Origin: Planctomycetaceae bacterium
Lineage (GTDB): Bacteria; Planctomycetota; Planctomycetia; Pirellulales; Pirellulaceae
Reading direction: 5' to 3'
Length of the DNA stretch: 64,000 bases
NCBI GenBank assembly: GCA_020638995.1
Contig: JACKHM010000001.1
Span: 1,612,001-1,676,000, forward strand
Position numbers and translations under genes: made by a program. The notes beneath the pieces were generated by a model. That model ran no database searches, was not told the DNA's origin, and worked only from the letters and a program-made list of their open reading frames with translations. Shown piece by piece: positions 18,134 through 28,509 of the stretch (position 1 is the stretch's first letter; every line of letters begins with the position of its first letter).

Positions 18134-20161
18134 ATGAAGGAACGCGACATCTTTGGGAAGGCCTTGGAGTATTCCGACCCTTCGAGCCGCAAGGCGTTTC
18201 TAGACAACTCCTGCGAGGGCGACGCCGCGCTGCGGGCTAGGATCGAGGCTTTGCTCGTGGCGCATGAGAACGCCAGCCAGTTTCTCGATCAACCCGCGGC
18301 CGAACAGCTAAAGCCCACGAACTCGGGCGGCCAATTGGCGCAGACAATCGATTCGGCGGTACGCGACGGGCGAAACTCTTCTCGTGCGGACGAGGACTCG
18401 GATAACGATGGGGCCAACGATCTCGATCTAAGCTTTCTGCAACCGTCGTCACAACCCGATTCTATCGGGCGGCTTGGTCACTACGAGGTGCTTCAGGTGC
18501 TCGGCACGGGAGCGTTTGGAATTGTCTTCAAAGCATTCGATGAAAAACTGCACCGGCTGGTGGCGATCAAGGCGATGAACCCACAGATCGCTGCCACATC
18601 GCCGCCGCGAAAACGGTTTTTGCGAGAAGCTCGTTCCGTCGCAGCCATCAAGCACGAAAACATCGTGCAAGTGTACAGCGTTGAGGAACAGCCGCTGCCT
18701 TATTTGGTGATGGAGTACATCGACGGGCAGACGTTGCAGGATAGGCTCGACGGCTCGGGGCCGCTGGATGTGTCTGAGATCCTAGACTTGGGCCGGCAGA
18801 TGGCGAGCGGACTTGCCGCCGCGCACGCGTTAGGACTGATCCATCGCGACATCAAGCCTGGAAACATCTTGCTGGAACGGGGCGCCGCGTCTCGGGTAAA
18901 GATCACCGACTTTGGCCTCGCTCGCGCCGCCGACGACGCCAGCATTACGCAATCGGGAATCATCTCTGGAACGCCACTGTATATGTCTCCCGAGCAAGCC
19001 CAAGGGCATTCGCTCGACCATCGTAGTGACTTATTCAGTTTGGGCAGTGTGTTGTACCAGATGGCGAGTGGACGACCGCCGTTTCGAGCAGCTTCAGCGT
19101 TAGCGGTGCTCAAACGAGTGGCCGATGACACACCACGCCCGATCCAAGAGATCATCCCGGAAGTACCGCAATGGCTGTGCTCGATCATCGCCAAACTACA
19201 TGACAAAGATCGGAATGAACGCTTTCAATCGGCGACTGACGTTGTTGAAGAGATCGCGCGTTGCCAATCGGAATTCGAGAACACCGGGGAAGCCGTTGGC
19301 GTTTCAGCGATGTCGAGGGGAAAGGATCACGTCCAGTCGACTGGGGCCAAGACCGTAGCGGCGTCGGTTGAGTCAACCGCACGGCACACTCCGCTGCGGT
19401 CACGACCGGCTGTTTGGATATTCTTGGGGATACTCGTCGTGGTTGGGGCAAATGGAGCCGCCCCCTATCTTGTACAGTGGATGACACCTGAGATACCGAA
19501 TCTGCCCGAAGGTTTTGTCTCTGGCGGCCTGAACTTCGATGGTAAGGACGACTACGTAAAAGTTGGTGCGATCGATTGGTCCTACCCACAGTTTACTATC
19601 GAGGCATTCGTGACTTCAGCCAACAACAGTGACAATGGGACCATCGTGAGTCTATCCAGCATGGGAAAGGACGGAGAGTGGATGGTCCTGTACGATGGCG
19701 GTCAGGCAGGTCCTGGGAAACGCACCAGCGGTGCACAGATTAAGGGCGAGACACCCATTGTCACTGCCTATGGCCCACTGACTCCGAATGTGCGGCAACA
19801 TCGCGCCATGGTCTTCGATGGCGCAAAACTACATTACTACATCAATGGCATCTGGCAGGGAGAACGCCGCGCCGCCGCCCATGAAGGTATGATGTGGAAG
19901 ATGCGTGAACTGCGGCTGGGGTGCGGTGGAGATGGCCGAAGGTTTTTTCAAGGACGGATCGACCAAGTCCGTATTTCCAAAGTGGCCCGCTACCCGGACA
20001 GCTTCCCACCGATCGCGCGTGTCGATTCCGACGACGTCACGCTCGCTTTGTACAACTTTGACGAAGGCCGAGGCGATACTTTGGCCGATGCGTCGGGACA
20101 CGGCCACGATGCCAAGATCTTTGGTGCGACTTGGGTCAGTCAGAAGCCCCCTTCAAAGTGA
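18134..20161 (+). CDS. Membrane Ser/Thr protein kinase with an extracytoplasmic LamG-like domain
   Basis: This is a 675-residue protein. The ATG at 18134 (MKERDIFGKALEYSD) is preferred over an upstream in-frame start at 17999, which would overlap the sigma gene. The N-terminal 110 residues form the helical segment common before planctomycete kinases. The kinase domain has the Gly loop GTGAFG (124-129), Lys146 in VAIKAM, HRDIKPGN (237-244), DFG (259-261) and GTPLYMSPEQ. A single transmembrane segment (about 426-445) leads to a concanavalin/LamG-like domain (about 463-667: GLNFDGKDDYVKVG, YNFDEGRGDTLADASGHGHDA). The outer domain may sense a glycan or surface ligand and signal to the ECF factor encoded just upstream; the ligand is unknown. 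Confidence 0.93.
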   Translation: MKERDIFGKALEYSDPSSRKAFLDNSCEGDAALRARIEALLVAHENASQFLDQPAAEQLKPTNSGGQLAQTIDSAVRDGRNSSRADEDSDNDGANDLDLSFLQPSSQPDSIGRLGHYEVLQVLGTGAFGIVFKAFDEKLHRLVAIKAMNPQIAATSPPRKRFLREARSVAAIKHENIVQVYSVEEQPLPYLVMEYIDGQTLQDRLDGSGPLDVSEILDLGRQMASGLAAAHALGLIHRDIKPGNILLERGAASRVKITDFGLARAADDASITQSGIISGTPLYMSPEQAQGHSLDHRSDLFSLGSVLYQMASGRPPFRAASALAVLKRVADDTPRPIQEIIPEVPQWLCSIIAKLHDKDRNERFQSATDVVEEIARCQSEFENTGEAVGVSAMSRGKDHVQSTGAKTVAASVESTARHTPLRSRPAVWIFLGILVVVGANGAAPYLVQWMTPEIPNLPEGFVSGGLNFDGKDDYVKVGAIDWSYPQFTIEAFVTSANNSDNGTIVSLSSMGKDGEWMVLYDGGQAGPGKRTSGAQIKGETPIVTAYGPLTPNVRQHRAMVFDGAKLHYYINGIWQGERRAAAHEGMMWKMRELRLGCGGDGRRFFQGRIDQVRISKVARYPDSFPPIARVDSDDVTLALYNFDEGRGDTLADASGHGHDAKIFGATWVSQKPPSK

Positions 20162-20281
20162 ACAAATCATGGCGGATGGTCGCAATTCTCGTGAAAAGCA
20201 ACCAGTCTTCCCTCACGTAAACGTCCGCATGATACTATTAGCTTGGCGAATACGCTTCAAAAGAACTGTTGAATATCAGCT

Positions 20282-22717
20282 ATGTCCAACGCCAGAGCTC
20301 TTACAATTCGCGCATCCGCGGTCGCTCTCGCTGTGCTATTGAACCACACAGGGAGTCTTGCCGCAGAAACTTTCTCCGACGCGGTAAGGCCGTTCTTTGC
20401 CAAGTATTGCTTCGAATGCCACGACAACGGCACCGCGGAAGGAGGGCTTGATCTCGCTGCTGTGGCGACAGATCTGTCAAACCCGGAGGTAACATCGACG
20501 TGGATCAGGATCTACGATCGCGTTCGTATCGGAGAGATGCCTCCACAGGATGCAACGCAACCGACCGAGCAACATCGCGCGACATTCACGCGTCTGCTCG
20601 GCGAACCTTTGACGAAAGCTCATGCTGCGACTAAGGGCACAGTTCTTAGAAGGCTCAACCGGCGCGAGTATCAGAATTCGATGAACGACATGTTCGGGAC
20701 GCACCTGGATCTGATCGGCATGCTGCCGGAGGATGGGCGTTCCCACGAGTTTGATAATGTCGGGGAAGCACTCAGTATTTCCTTGGTGCAAATGCAGCGA
20801 TATCTTGACGCAGCCGATCGCGTTCTCGATGCGGCAATCGCGAATACCGTCGCGAAACCGGAAAGCAAGAACATTCGAGCGAGCTATGCAGACACGCGCG
20901 GTGCCGAACAATGGCTGGGAAGTAAATGGCTGAAGCGCGACGACGGTGCGGTCGTTTTCTTTACCGAGTCGGGCTACCCGAGCGGGATGTTGCGTGAAGC
21001 AAATGTTCGCGATTCAGGATTCTATAAAGTGCGTGTGACGGGATACGCGTATCAGACCGATCAGCCTATCACGTTCTCGATCGGCGCGACGACTTTCGCG
21101 CGTGGTGCCGAGCAGCCAACATTTGGCTACTACTCGATGCCTCCGGGCGAACCCACCACAATCGAGATCCAAGCTTGGATTGAATCGAGGTACATGGTTC
21201 AAGTCGAACCGTACGGCTTGACAGATCGGTATGAGATCAAGAACAAGGGCATCGAGAACTACAAAGGTCCGGGACTCGCAATCCTGCACGTCGAGGTCGA
21301 AGGACCCATCGTCGATGAGTATCCCAGCCGCGGACACCGACTGTTATTCGACGGTATCACACGCCGCGAGGTCGAACCGCGTAATCCCAACGACAAGACC
21401 AAGTCGTGGTACAAGCCAAGTTTTGAAATCGCCTCGGAACAGCCCGACGCTGATGCCACGCAAGTGTTGCTCCGAGTCGCGACACGTGCATTCCGGCGTC
21501 GAGTGGCTGTTGACGAGATTGACGCTTATTTACATCTTTTTCAATCGCAGCTCACAGAAGGTGCGAAGTTCGAGGACGCGCTGCGGACCGCGGTCGTGGC
21601 AATTCTGTGTTCTCCGGACTTTATTTATCTTTCTGAACCGCCAGGCACACTTGACGACTATGCGCTGGCATCAAGACTGTCGTACTTCCTGGCACGCACG
21701 TCACCCGACGAGTTGTTACTGGCGGCTGCGGATTCCGGCAATCTGGCGACGGATGCCGATGTGCTTCGCGAGCAAACGGAACGGCTGTTAAACCATAAAC
21801 ATATCGATCGATTCGTGACGGATTTTACGGATGCGTGGCTCGATCTGCGGAACATCGACTTTACAGTTCCGGATCGTCTCTTGTTTCCAGAATTTGAACC
21901 CTTTCTGCAATATTCGATCGTTGAAGAAACGCGAGCGTTTGTCCATGAGTTAATCAGTCGCAATCTTCCGGTTCAAAATATAGTGAAATCCGACTTTGCC
22001 ATGCTGAATAATCGCTTGGCCGAGCATTACTCAATCGAAGGCGTCATCGGCCCGGAGATCCGACGTGTCGCGTTGAAGCCCGATAGCCCACGCGGTGGCA
22101 TTCTCAGTCAGGCAAGTGTCTTGAAGGTCTCGGCGAACGGAACCAATACGTCACCTGTGGTTCGAGGGGTGTGGGTGATGGAGAGAATTCTCGGCCAAGC
22201 TCCACCGCCTCCGCCGGCGGGAGTTGCCGGAGTCGAACCGGACATCCGCGGCGCGAAAACGCTTCGCGAGTTGCTCGACAAACATCGCGATCTGGACACT
22301 TGCCGCAGTTGCCACCAGATGATCGATCCTCCAGGGTTCGCGCTCGAAAGCTTCAATCCAATCGGCGGCTGGCGAGACCGCTTCCGCAGCACAGGTGAAG
22401 GCGAGAGGATCGACCTTGAAGTTCGTGGCAATAAGGTTCGTTATAAGCTGGGATTGGAAGTCGATGCGAGCGGCTCGCTGTCTGACGGGCGTGAATTCTC
22501 AGGTTTCCTCGCCTTCCGTGAGCTACTCGCTGAACGCGAAGATCTGCTCGTCAAAGCGCTGGCCACCAAACTGCTAACATTCGCCACAGGCCGAGAGATG
22601 GGTTTCTCCGATCGGGCTGAAATCGATCGCATTGTGCGTGAATCGGCCGCCAAGGGACACGGTGTTCGTGACCTGATTCATTTAGTGGTCGAGAGCGAGG
22701 TGTTTCGGTACAAGTAA
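20282..22717 (+). CDS. PSD cytochrome (DUF1587/1595/1592/1588/1585)
   Basis: This 811-residue exported protein has a signal peptide (1-28) and a haem motif CFECH (43-47). DUF1587 (VLRRLNRREYQNSMNDMFG onward), a beta-rich region of about 200-340, DUF1595 (RAFRRRVAVDEIDAYL), DUF1592 (LDDYALASRLSYFLA), DUF1588 with the haem motif CRSCH, and DUF1585 (LLTFATGREMGFSDRAEIDRIV) follow in order. Unlike the paralogue at 6.2-9.0 kb, DUF1595 and DUF1592 are joined directly without an SHD1-like insert. The HxxSHH partner follows about 107 bp downstream. The redox role is presumed; the substrate is unknown. Confidence 0.93.
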   Translation: MSNARALTIRASAVALAVLLNHTGSLAAETFSDAVRPFFAKYCFECHDNGTAEGGLDLAAVATDLSNPEVTSTWIRIYDRVRIGEMPPQDATQPTEQHRATFTRLLGEPLTKAHAATKGTVLRRLNRREYQNSMNDMFGTHLDLIGMLPEDGRSHEFDNVGEALSISLVQMQRYLDAADRVLDAAIANTVAKPESKNIRASYADTRGAEQWLGSKWLKRDDGAVVFFTESGYPSGMLREANVRDSGFYKVRVTGYAYQTDQPITFSIGATTFARGAEQPTFGYYSMPPGEPTTIEIQAWIESRYMVQVEPYGLTDRYEIKNKGIENYKGPGLAILHVEVEGPIVDEYPSRGHRLLFDGITRREVEPRNPNDKTKSWYKPSFEIASEQPDADATQVLLRVATRAFRRRVAVDEIDAYLHLFQSQLTEGAKFEDALRTAVVAILCSPDFIYLSEPPGTLDDYALASRLSYFLARTSPDELLLAAADSGNLATDADVLREQTERLLNHKHIDRFVTDFTDAWLDLRNIDFTVPDRLLFPEFEPFLQYSIVEETRAFVHELISRNLPVQNIVKSDFAMLNNRLAEHYSIEGVIGPEIRRVALKPDSPRGGILSQASVLKVSANGTNTSPVVRGVWVMERILGQAPPPPPAGVAGVEPDIRGAKTLRELLDKHRDLDTCRSCHQMIDPPGFALESFNPIGGWRDRFRSTGEGERIDLEVRGNKVRYKLGLEVDASGSLSDGREFSGFLAFRELLAEREDLLVKALATKLLTFATGREMGFSDRAEIDRIVRESAAKGHGVRDLIHLVVESEVFRYK

Positions 22718-22723
22718 GATGAT

Positions 22724-22797
22724 CAACGCAGAGTTCAGCGAGTCGCAGGCAGCCTGCCAGAGTTACTCTCTCCGCAGCTTTCTGCGCCTCCGCGAAT
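22724..22797. repeat. Degenerate CGCAGAG-type inverted repeat between operon genes
   Basis: The spacer between the PSD and DUF1552 genes has a left arm rich in CGCAGAG/CAGCGAG motifs and a right arm rich in CTCTCTCCGCAG/CTGCGCCTCCGCG, joined near GGCAGCCTGCC. The arms are only loosely complementary. It resembles worn intergenic repeats seen in planctomycete genomes. It is weakly supported from this window alone. Confidence 0.3.
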
Positions 22798-22824
22798 TCG
22801 GTGTATAAACGGAAGGAAAGAACG

Positions 22825-24120
22825 ATGCTAATCCCCAAACGCCTGCTCGATCGACGGTACTTTCTGCGCGGCACGGGCGCAGCGATGCTTAGTTTGCCGG
22901 TTCTCGACGCGATGACTCCGCTCCTCGCATGCGGCGCCGACGCAACGTCGTCTCAGTCACCGAAGCGATTCGTCGCGATGTGTGCCGGCCTGGGCTTCCA
23001 CGGTCCGTATCTGTTTCCCGAATCGGCGGGTCGTGATTACGAGCTGACTCCTTACTTGAACGAACTTAAAGACCACCGCAACGACTTCACAATACTCTCT
23101 GGTCTCTCACACCCGGAACAACAAGGTAACAACGGACACGCCTCCGAGTTGACTTGGCTGACATCCGCTAAACGTCCCGGTCTGGCGGGGTTTAAGAACA
23201 CAATCTCTTTGGACCAATTGATCGCCGATCAGATTGGAATCGAAACTCGTTTTCCTTTCTTGGCGTTATCAACCAGCGGGCGATCGATGTCTTGGACCGC
23301 GACAGGTGTAGAAATCCCCGGCGAGACATCGCCTTCCAGGTTGTTCAAAGCTCTGTTTATTGAAGGCTCGGAGCAAGAGGTTGCGGCCGAAGTACGGAAT
23401 CTTCAACGCGGTCGCAGCATCCTGGACACGGTGCTTGGCGAAGCGAGCAAGCTCGAACGCAACCTCGGTCAGCGTGACCGCGCCAAGCTCGACGAGTATC
23501 TCTCCGCAGTTCGTGACCTGGAGTCTCGTTTGCAGCAGTCTCAAGGTTGGAGCAAGAAGCCGAAACCTCGAATCGACGCCAAGCCGCCAACAGACATCGC
23601 GGACCGAAACGAGGCGATCGCTCAGCAGCGGCTTATGTATGACATGATGGTACTGGCTTTACAGACCGATTCGACGCGCACCATCACATTCCAACTAAGT
23701 GGACTCAATTCGGTTCCAGTCGTGCCCGGCGTAAAATCCGACTGGCACAACCTTTCTCACCACGGCAAGGATCCCGCCAAGATCGAAGAGCTCAAGTTGA
23801 TCGAAGAGGCCGAATTCGGCGCCTTTAACGAGTTCCTCACGAAGCTGAAATGCATCGAAGAGAACGGCAAATCGCTGTTGGATCATACTGCCGTCCTATT
23901 CGGTTCGAATCTCGGCAACGCCAGCAGCCACGATTGGCACAATGTTCCGGTTCTGCTCGCCGGAGGCGGCTATAAACACGGCAGTCATGTGGCACACGAT
24001 ACACAGAACAACACGCCACTCGCCAACTTGTTTGTTTCATTGGCTCAGCGCATGGGCATCCAGACCGATCACTTTGGCAGCAGTACGGCTGAAAGCATTT
24101 CGGGATTGGAGCTGTCGTAG
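22825..24120 (+). CDS. DUF1552 (HxxSHH) secreted protein
   Basis: This is a 431-residue protein. The ATG at 22825 has a good Shine-Dalgarno (GGAAGGAAAG about 7 bp upstream), so it is preferred over the in-frame GTG at 22801. The N-terminus DRRYFLRGTGAAMLSLPVLDA is a twin-arginine-like signal. The family signature is present as HNLSHH, with ILSGLSHPEQ, DQLIADQIGIETRFPFLAL and a C-terminal NLFVSLAQRMGI. It is the partner of the PSD cytochrome immediately upstream. Function is unknown apart from this pairing. Confidence 0.93.
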   Translation: MLIPKRLLDRRYFLRGTGAAMLSLPVLDAMTPLLACGADATSSQSPKRFVAMCAGLGFHGPYLFPESAGRDYELTPYLNELKDHRNDFTILSGLSHPEQQGNNGHASELTWLTSAKRPGLAGFKNTISLDQLIADQIGIETRFPFLALSTSGRSMSWTATGVEIPGETSPSRLFKALFIEGSEQEVAAEVRNLQRGRSILDTVLGEASKLERNLGQRDRAKLDEYLSAVRDLESRLQQSQGWSKKPKPRIDAKPPTDIADRNEAIAQQRLMYDMMVLALQTDSTRTITFQLSGLNSVPVVPGVKSDWHNLSHHGKDPAKIEELKLIEEAEFGAFNEFLTKLKCIEENGKSLLDHTAVLFGSNLGNASSHDWHNVPVLLAGGGYKHGSHVAHDTQNNTPLANLFVSLAQRMGIQTDHFGSSTAESISGLELS

Positions 24121-24324
24121 CGCCATTTCGACATTAATCTGGAGTTGTGGGGGAATGTGGAGGTGAAAACGCCACTGACATCGAATCGATGTGAAGCCCC
24201 TGAACTTGTGTAACAATCCGCACAATTGATGCGAAGAGTGATCGTTGGCCTACCCGCCGAGTGGCCTGATTCACAAGCCCCGTGGGCTCAGTTGCCGCCA
24301 GACTTTCTTGATGTATGTTTTTGC

Positions 24325-25737
24325 ATGAGCGACTGCAAAATCAAGCTGCTGGCAGAAGAGCGTGCGTTTGAAATGCACGAACTTTTCTTTTCGACAACGG
24401 ATTCACGCGGAATAATCCGTCACGGAAATGCAGTCTTTACTAGGATTTCGGACTACAGCGAATCGGAACTGATTGGAGCTCCGCACAACATCATCCGTCA
24501 TCCCGATATGCCTCGATCTGTTTTCAAACTGCTTTGGGACTACCTGGAAGCTGGCAGAACGATCGCGGCCTACGTCAAGAACTTGGCCAAGGACGGGCGC
24601 TACTACTGGGTGCTCGCGGTGGTCATGCCCTGTCCGGGCGGTTACCTGTCGATCCGCTTGAAACCCTCCAGTCCGCTGCATTCAACTGTCGAGACACTTT
24701 ATCGCGATACGCTGGCGATTGAACAACGCCACGAAGTATCGACGTCACATCGCAAGCAGGCGATGCTCGCCGGTCTCGAACATATCGACACTACGATAAA
24801 GTCTCTTGGCTTTCCGAACTACGACGCCTTTATGTGGCACGCGCTCTCGGTCGAGATGGCGAGTCGTCACGCATTTCTTTCCAAACGAAGGACGATTGGC
24901 GCCCGTGAACATTTCTCTGGGAGAGGTGAACTGGGAAACGTCCAGGCGAGCTGTCAACGTGTTGAGTCTCATCTTCAGAACCTATTTGACGACCTCGCGA
25001 CGTTTCGAACACTCAACGACAAACTTGTTAATAAATCGGCAACCATCTTGGACATGGCCGACGCCATCTATGCACTATCGTTGAACGCAACGATCGCGGC
25101 TCATCGTGGCGGCCAGACCGGTGCGATTCTAGCGGTCGCCGCCGAAGAACTCGGAGCGAGGGCCGCCGACAACGAGCAGATCATCGACCGGCTGGTGAAG
25201 AAAATGACCGAGTTTGCCCCGTTGCTGGGCGACTTGATCTTCGGTGTCGCGGTGGCAAAACTGCAAAGCGAAGTCAGCTCGTACTACCTCCGCGAATTGG
25301 TCGAATCGGGAGATGAATCTTCAAGAGAAGAGATGCGTGAAAGTCTGGAAGTTCTTTTGAACCAGTTGCTCGATCGGTGTCGTGATCTAAGTGCGCACAT
25401 GAAGTCATGCGGTTACGAACTCAACGAACTCGCTACCTTGGTTCGTGAACTGAAGCGAAACGCTCGCGCGTTACGATTCGTCCAATTCGCAGGCATCAAA
25501 GAGGCACAGCAACAGTCAGATAGCGATTCGTTTAAAGTGGTCTTTCAGGAAGTGCGTGAGGAGATTCAGCGCACAAAGATCGAATGTGAAGACTTGGCAA
25601 ATGACGTGGCGAAGAGCCTGTCGATCGTCCAGAAAATCCACCACGAAGAGTCAGAGATCGCGAGCGACTTGAAGTGGCTAGCGGACTTCGCCGATCTGAT
25701 CACCAAAGGCGATCTGGTGCCGCAATTGGCGTACTGA
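24325..25737 (+). CDS. Soluble Aer-like PAS receptor with a chemoreceptor-like signalling hairpin
   Basis: This 470-residue protein starts at the ATG at 24325; the frame is open upstream to TTG 24226, but that extension has no domain. A PAS domain (about 15-115) carries the Aer-type hallmark, with HNIIRHPDMPRSVFKLLWDYL leading to VKNLAKDGRYYWV. A helical region ends in IYALSLNATIAAHRGGQTGAILAVAAEELGARA, a divergent version of the chemoreceptor hairpin tip. There is no transmembrane segment or HAMP domain, so it is probably a cytoplasmic energy or redox sensor that may feed a CheA/CheW array. No che gene is nearby. Whether the PAS binds FAD cannot be told from sequence. Confidence 0.8.
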   Translation: MSDCKIKLLAEERAFEMHELFFSTTDSRGIIRHGNAVFTRISDYSESELIGAPHNIIRHPDMPRSVFKLLWDYLEAGRTIAAYVKNLAKDGRYYWVLAVVMPCPGGYLSIRLKPSSPLHSTVETLYRDTLAIEQRHEVSTSHRKQAMLAGLEHIDTTIKSLGFPNYDAFMWHALSVEMASRHAFLSKRRTIGAREHFSGRGELGNVQASCQRVESHLQNLFDDLATFRTLNDKLVNKSATILDMADAIYALSLNATIAAHRGGQTGAILAVAAEELGARAADNEQIIDRLVKKMTEFAPLLGDLIFGVAVAKLQSEVSSYYLRELVESGDESSREEMRESLEVLLNQLLDRCRDLSAHMKSCGYELNELATLVRELKRNARALRFVQFAGIKEAQQQSDSDSFKVVFQEVREEIQRTKIECEDLANDVAKSLSIVQKIHHEESEIASDLKWLADFADLITKGDLVPQLAY

Positions 25738-26069
25738 ACGCCGATCGACCGAGCGATCTCAGGCCCGTCGAAATCCGGCACTTCGCGCACACGGAGTAGC
25801 TGGAACTGCCAAGTTCAATGCGATTCGAGCTTTTCGTTCACGGAAGTTGGAAGAAATGGCTTCAAATCCGCTCTCTACGCAAAAGCGTGTCTACGCTACC
25901 CGTCCGCATGGAGTTCCAAGTTCCGACGAAGCGAACTAGAATACATAGCGTAAGTCCCGCCTGAGTGAAACTGACTCGCGATAGCTACGACTCGTTGCGA
26001 GCCCCACGCCTGTTCTCTAGTCGGCTTTCGTGTCGCCCTTGTCGTCACGAGTTGACCGAGTTAAAGACG
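25738..26069 (+). other. Intergenic stretch, no gene recognised
   Basis: These 332 bases lie between the PAS receptor and the third PSD cytochrome. An in-frame extension of the downstream gene starts at 25965 but adds only unremarkable residues before the signal peptide. Two loosely similar CCAAGTTC segments are visible; no RNA gene or clear promoter is seen. Confidence 0.45.
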
Positions 26070-28466
26070 ATGACTTCTCACACCCACACAACGATGACGC
26101 TTACTATCGCGATCTGGATGGCTTCCCTTTCCGGTCCATTCGCGCAAGCCAGCGGCCTCTCTCCCGAGTCGCGGTCGTTCCTCAAATCGCACTGTCACAG
26201 CTGCCACCAAGGTACCGATGCTGAAGCTGGACTCGATTTTGATGTGCTATCCACCGAGCTCATCGATGACGCCACACTCGCGAAGTGGGTCCGTGTATTT
26301 GATCGCGTCCACAGTGGTGAAATGCCGCCGGCAGATGCCGAGGCCGTTGCACCAAAGCTGCGACAACGGTTTCTCGATGATACCGGAGCGTGGATTAAAG
26401 AGTCTCAGCAGGCAGCCTATGAGTTGCTAGGTCGAGTTCGCGGTCGTCGACTCACGAATTTGCAACTTGAAAGATCGTTGCACGATCTGCTGGGAGTCGA
26501 TATTCCTCTCGCCACCCGTATGCCCGAGGAATCGCGGTCTGACGGATTCACGACCGTCGCTGATGGGCAAGCGATGTCACATTTCCAATTGGAGCAACAT
26601 GTCACGGTCGTTGACGCCGCGTTAGACGAAGCGTTCCGACGAGCGTTCACCGAGCCGGATGAACGCGAGAGGCTTCTTCCTGCCGAAGCGATCGTTAGGA
26701 CACGTCCCCGGTCGCGGACGCGCGAACCGGAGTTGATTGATGGGCAAGCGGTTACCTGGGCTTCACGGTTAATTTTCTACGGCCGCTTGCCCGCGACAAC
26801 AGCGAAAGAAGACGGCTGGTATCGATTTACGATCCGATCCACCTCGTTGAAAGCACCCGAGGGTCATGGTGTTTGGTGTACGGTACGAACGGGACAATGT
26901 GTTTCGAGCGCGCCGATGTATGCTTGGGTTGGTGCCTTCGAGGCGACCGACCAGCCGAAAGAAGTGACCTACGATGCCTGGATGTCCAAGGGTGACATGC
27001 TCGAAGTGCGGCCCGGCGACGACACGCTTAAAATGGCGAGATTTGCGGGCGGTCAAGTTGGCACCGGTGAAGGCGGCCCACAGAATGTTCCCGGGGTGGC
27101 GATCGAATGGATCAAGATGACGCGAGTCCATCACGGACCGGATGACGAAGGTGTGCGGCGTCTTTTGTTCGACGACCTCCCCGTGCAAGTAGCCACCAAA
27201 CCGCAGTTGACCAAAGTGGTCAGCGAGCAGCCGAAACGCGACGCCGTTCGCTTAATGCGCAAGTTTGGCAGTCGTGCTTTCCGGCGGCCTGTCGAGGATG
27301 AAGTCTTAAAACCATACATCGCCTTGGTCATCGAATCGCTGGACAAAGGTGACGACTTCCCCACGGCGATTAGAGCTGGCTATCGTGCCTTGCTGTGCTC
27401 ACCGCGTTTGCTCTACTTCCATGAACAGCCCGGCAAATTGGACGACTACGCGATCGCTTCGCGGCTAAGTTACTTGCTCTGGAGTCGCATGCCGGATGAC
27501 GAGCTATTTGGTCTCGCGAAGGCAGGCAAACTTAGCGACACATCCGTTATCAGGGCACAAGTCGCCCGGATGCTCGCCGATCCCCGCGGCGAACAATTCG
27601 TCCGGGACATTTCCGCTCAATGGCTCGATCTGAGCCGGATCGACTTTACTGAGCCGGATCGAAAACTGTACCCCGGCTTCGATGTTATCGTTCAACAGTC
27701 GATGCTCGACGAGACACACGCCTACTTGCAAACGATGCTCGATGCCGACCTGAGCATCAGTCATTTGATTGACTCGGACTTTACCTACTTGAACAGTCGG
27801 CTTGCCCGATTCTATGGGATCGACCGCGTCGATGGAGATACGCTCCGCAAAGTCACCCTTAAACCCGAAGATCATCGCGGCGGTGTGCTGACGCAAGGCG
27901 CGATACTGAAAGTGACGGCTAACGGTACGACCACGTCACCGGTCCTACGCGGTGTGTGGGTTTCCGAGCGACTGTTGGGTACCGAGATCCCTCCGCCGCC
28001 GCAGGGAGTCCCGGCGATCGAACCGGACATTCGCGGTGCGACCTCGATCCGTGAGATGTTGGAAAAGCATAAGGCCGACGCGGCGTGCGCGGTTTGTCAT
28101 GTAAAGATCGACCCGCCGGGATTTGCCTTGGAGAATTACGACCCTTCCGGCCGATGGCGAGATAAGTACTTGGCAGGCAGGTCGGGTAAATCCAAAGCCG
28201 CTCCGCTGATTGACGCCAGCTTCGAGATGCCGGATGGACGCCCTTTCAAGGACGTCCGAGAGTTCCAGTCACTCGTGTTAACTGACAAGCGTGCGGTGGC
28301 TCGAAACGTCGCCGAAAAGTTGATCACCTATGGCACGGGCGCTTCCGTCAACTTTGCGGATCGTTCAGCGGTCGATGGGATCGTCTCAATTTGCGAGAAC
28401 GCCGACTACGGATTTCGCTCGATCTTGCAGGCCGTCGTCACGAGTTCCGTTTTTCTGATCAAGTAA
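26070..28466 (+). CDS. PSD cytochrome (DUF1587/1595/1592/1588/1585)
   Basis: This 798-residue protein starts at the ATG at 26070, chosen because it puts a signal peptide ([18 protein letters not shown]) at the N-terminus. The haem motif CHSCH is followed by DUF1587 ([21 protein letters not shown]), a beta-rich segment, DUF1595 ([17 protein letters not shown]), DUF1592 ([24 protein letters not shown]), DUF1588 with CAVCH, and DUF1585 ([24 protein letters not shown]). It is the third member of this family in the window, with the usual DUF1552 gene 43 bp downstream. A presumed exported redox protein with unknown substrate. Confidence 0.93.
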   Translation: MTSHTHTTMTLTIAIWMASLSGPFAQASGLSPESRSFLKSHCHSCHQGTDAEAGLDFDVLSTELIDDATLAKWVRVFDRVHSGEMPPADAEAVAPKLRQRFLDDTGAWIKESQQAAYELLGRVRGRRLTNLQLERSLHDLLGVDIPLATRMPEESRSDGFTTVADGQAMSHFQLEQHVTVVDAALDEAFRRAFTEPDERERLLPAEAIVRTRPRSRTREPELIDGQAVTWASRLIFYGRLPATTAKEDGWYRFTIRSTSLKAPEGHGVWCTVRTGQCVSSAPMYAWVGAFEATDQPKEVTYDAWMSKGDMLEVRPGDDTLKMARFAGGQVGTGEGGPQNVPGVAIEWIKMTRVHHGPDDEGVRRLLFDDLPVQVATKPQLTKVVSEQPKRDAVRLMRKFGSRAFRRPVEDEVLKPYIALVIESLDKGDDFPTAIRAGYRALLCSPRLLYFHEQPGKLDDYAIASRLSYLLWSRMPDDELFGLAKAGKLSDTSVIRAQVARMLADPRGEQFVRDISAQWLDLSRIDFTEPDRKLYPGFDVIVQQSMLDETHAYLQTMLDADLSISHLIDSDFTYLNSRLARFYGIDRVDGDTLRKVTLKPEDHRGGVLTQGAILKVTANGTTTSPVLRGVWVSERLLGTEIPPPPQGVPAIEPDIRGATSIREMLEKHKADAACAVCHVKIDPPGFALENYDPSGRWRDKYLAGRSGKSKAAPLIDASFEMPDGRPFKDVREFQSLVLTDKRAVARNVAEKLITYGTGASVNFADRSAVDGIVSICENADYGFRSILQAVVTSSVFLIK

Positions 28467-28509
28467 CGTCCAACGTCAAAACCTGAACACTTTGCGGCTG
28501 AAAAACATC

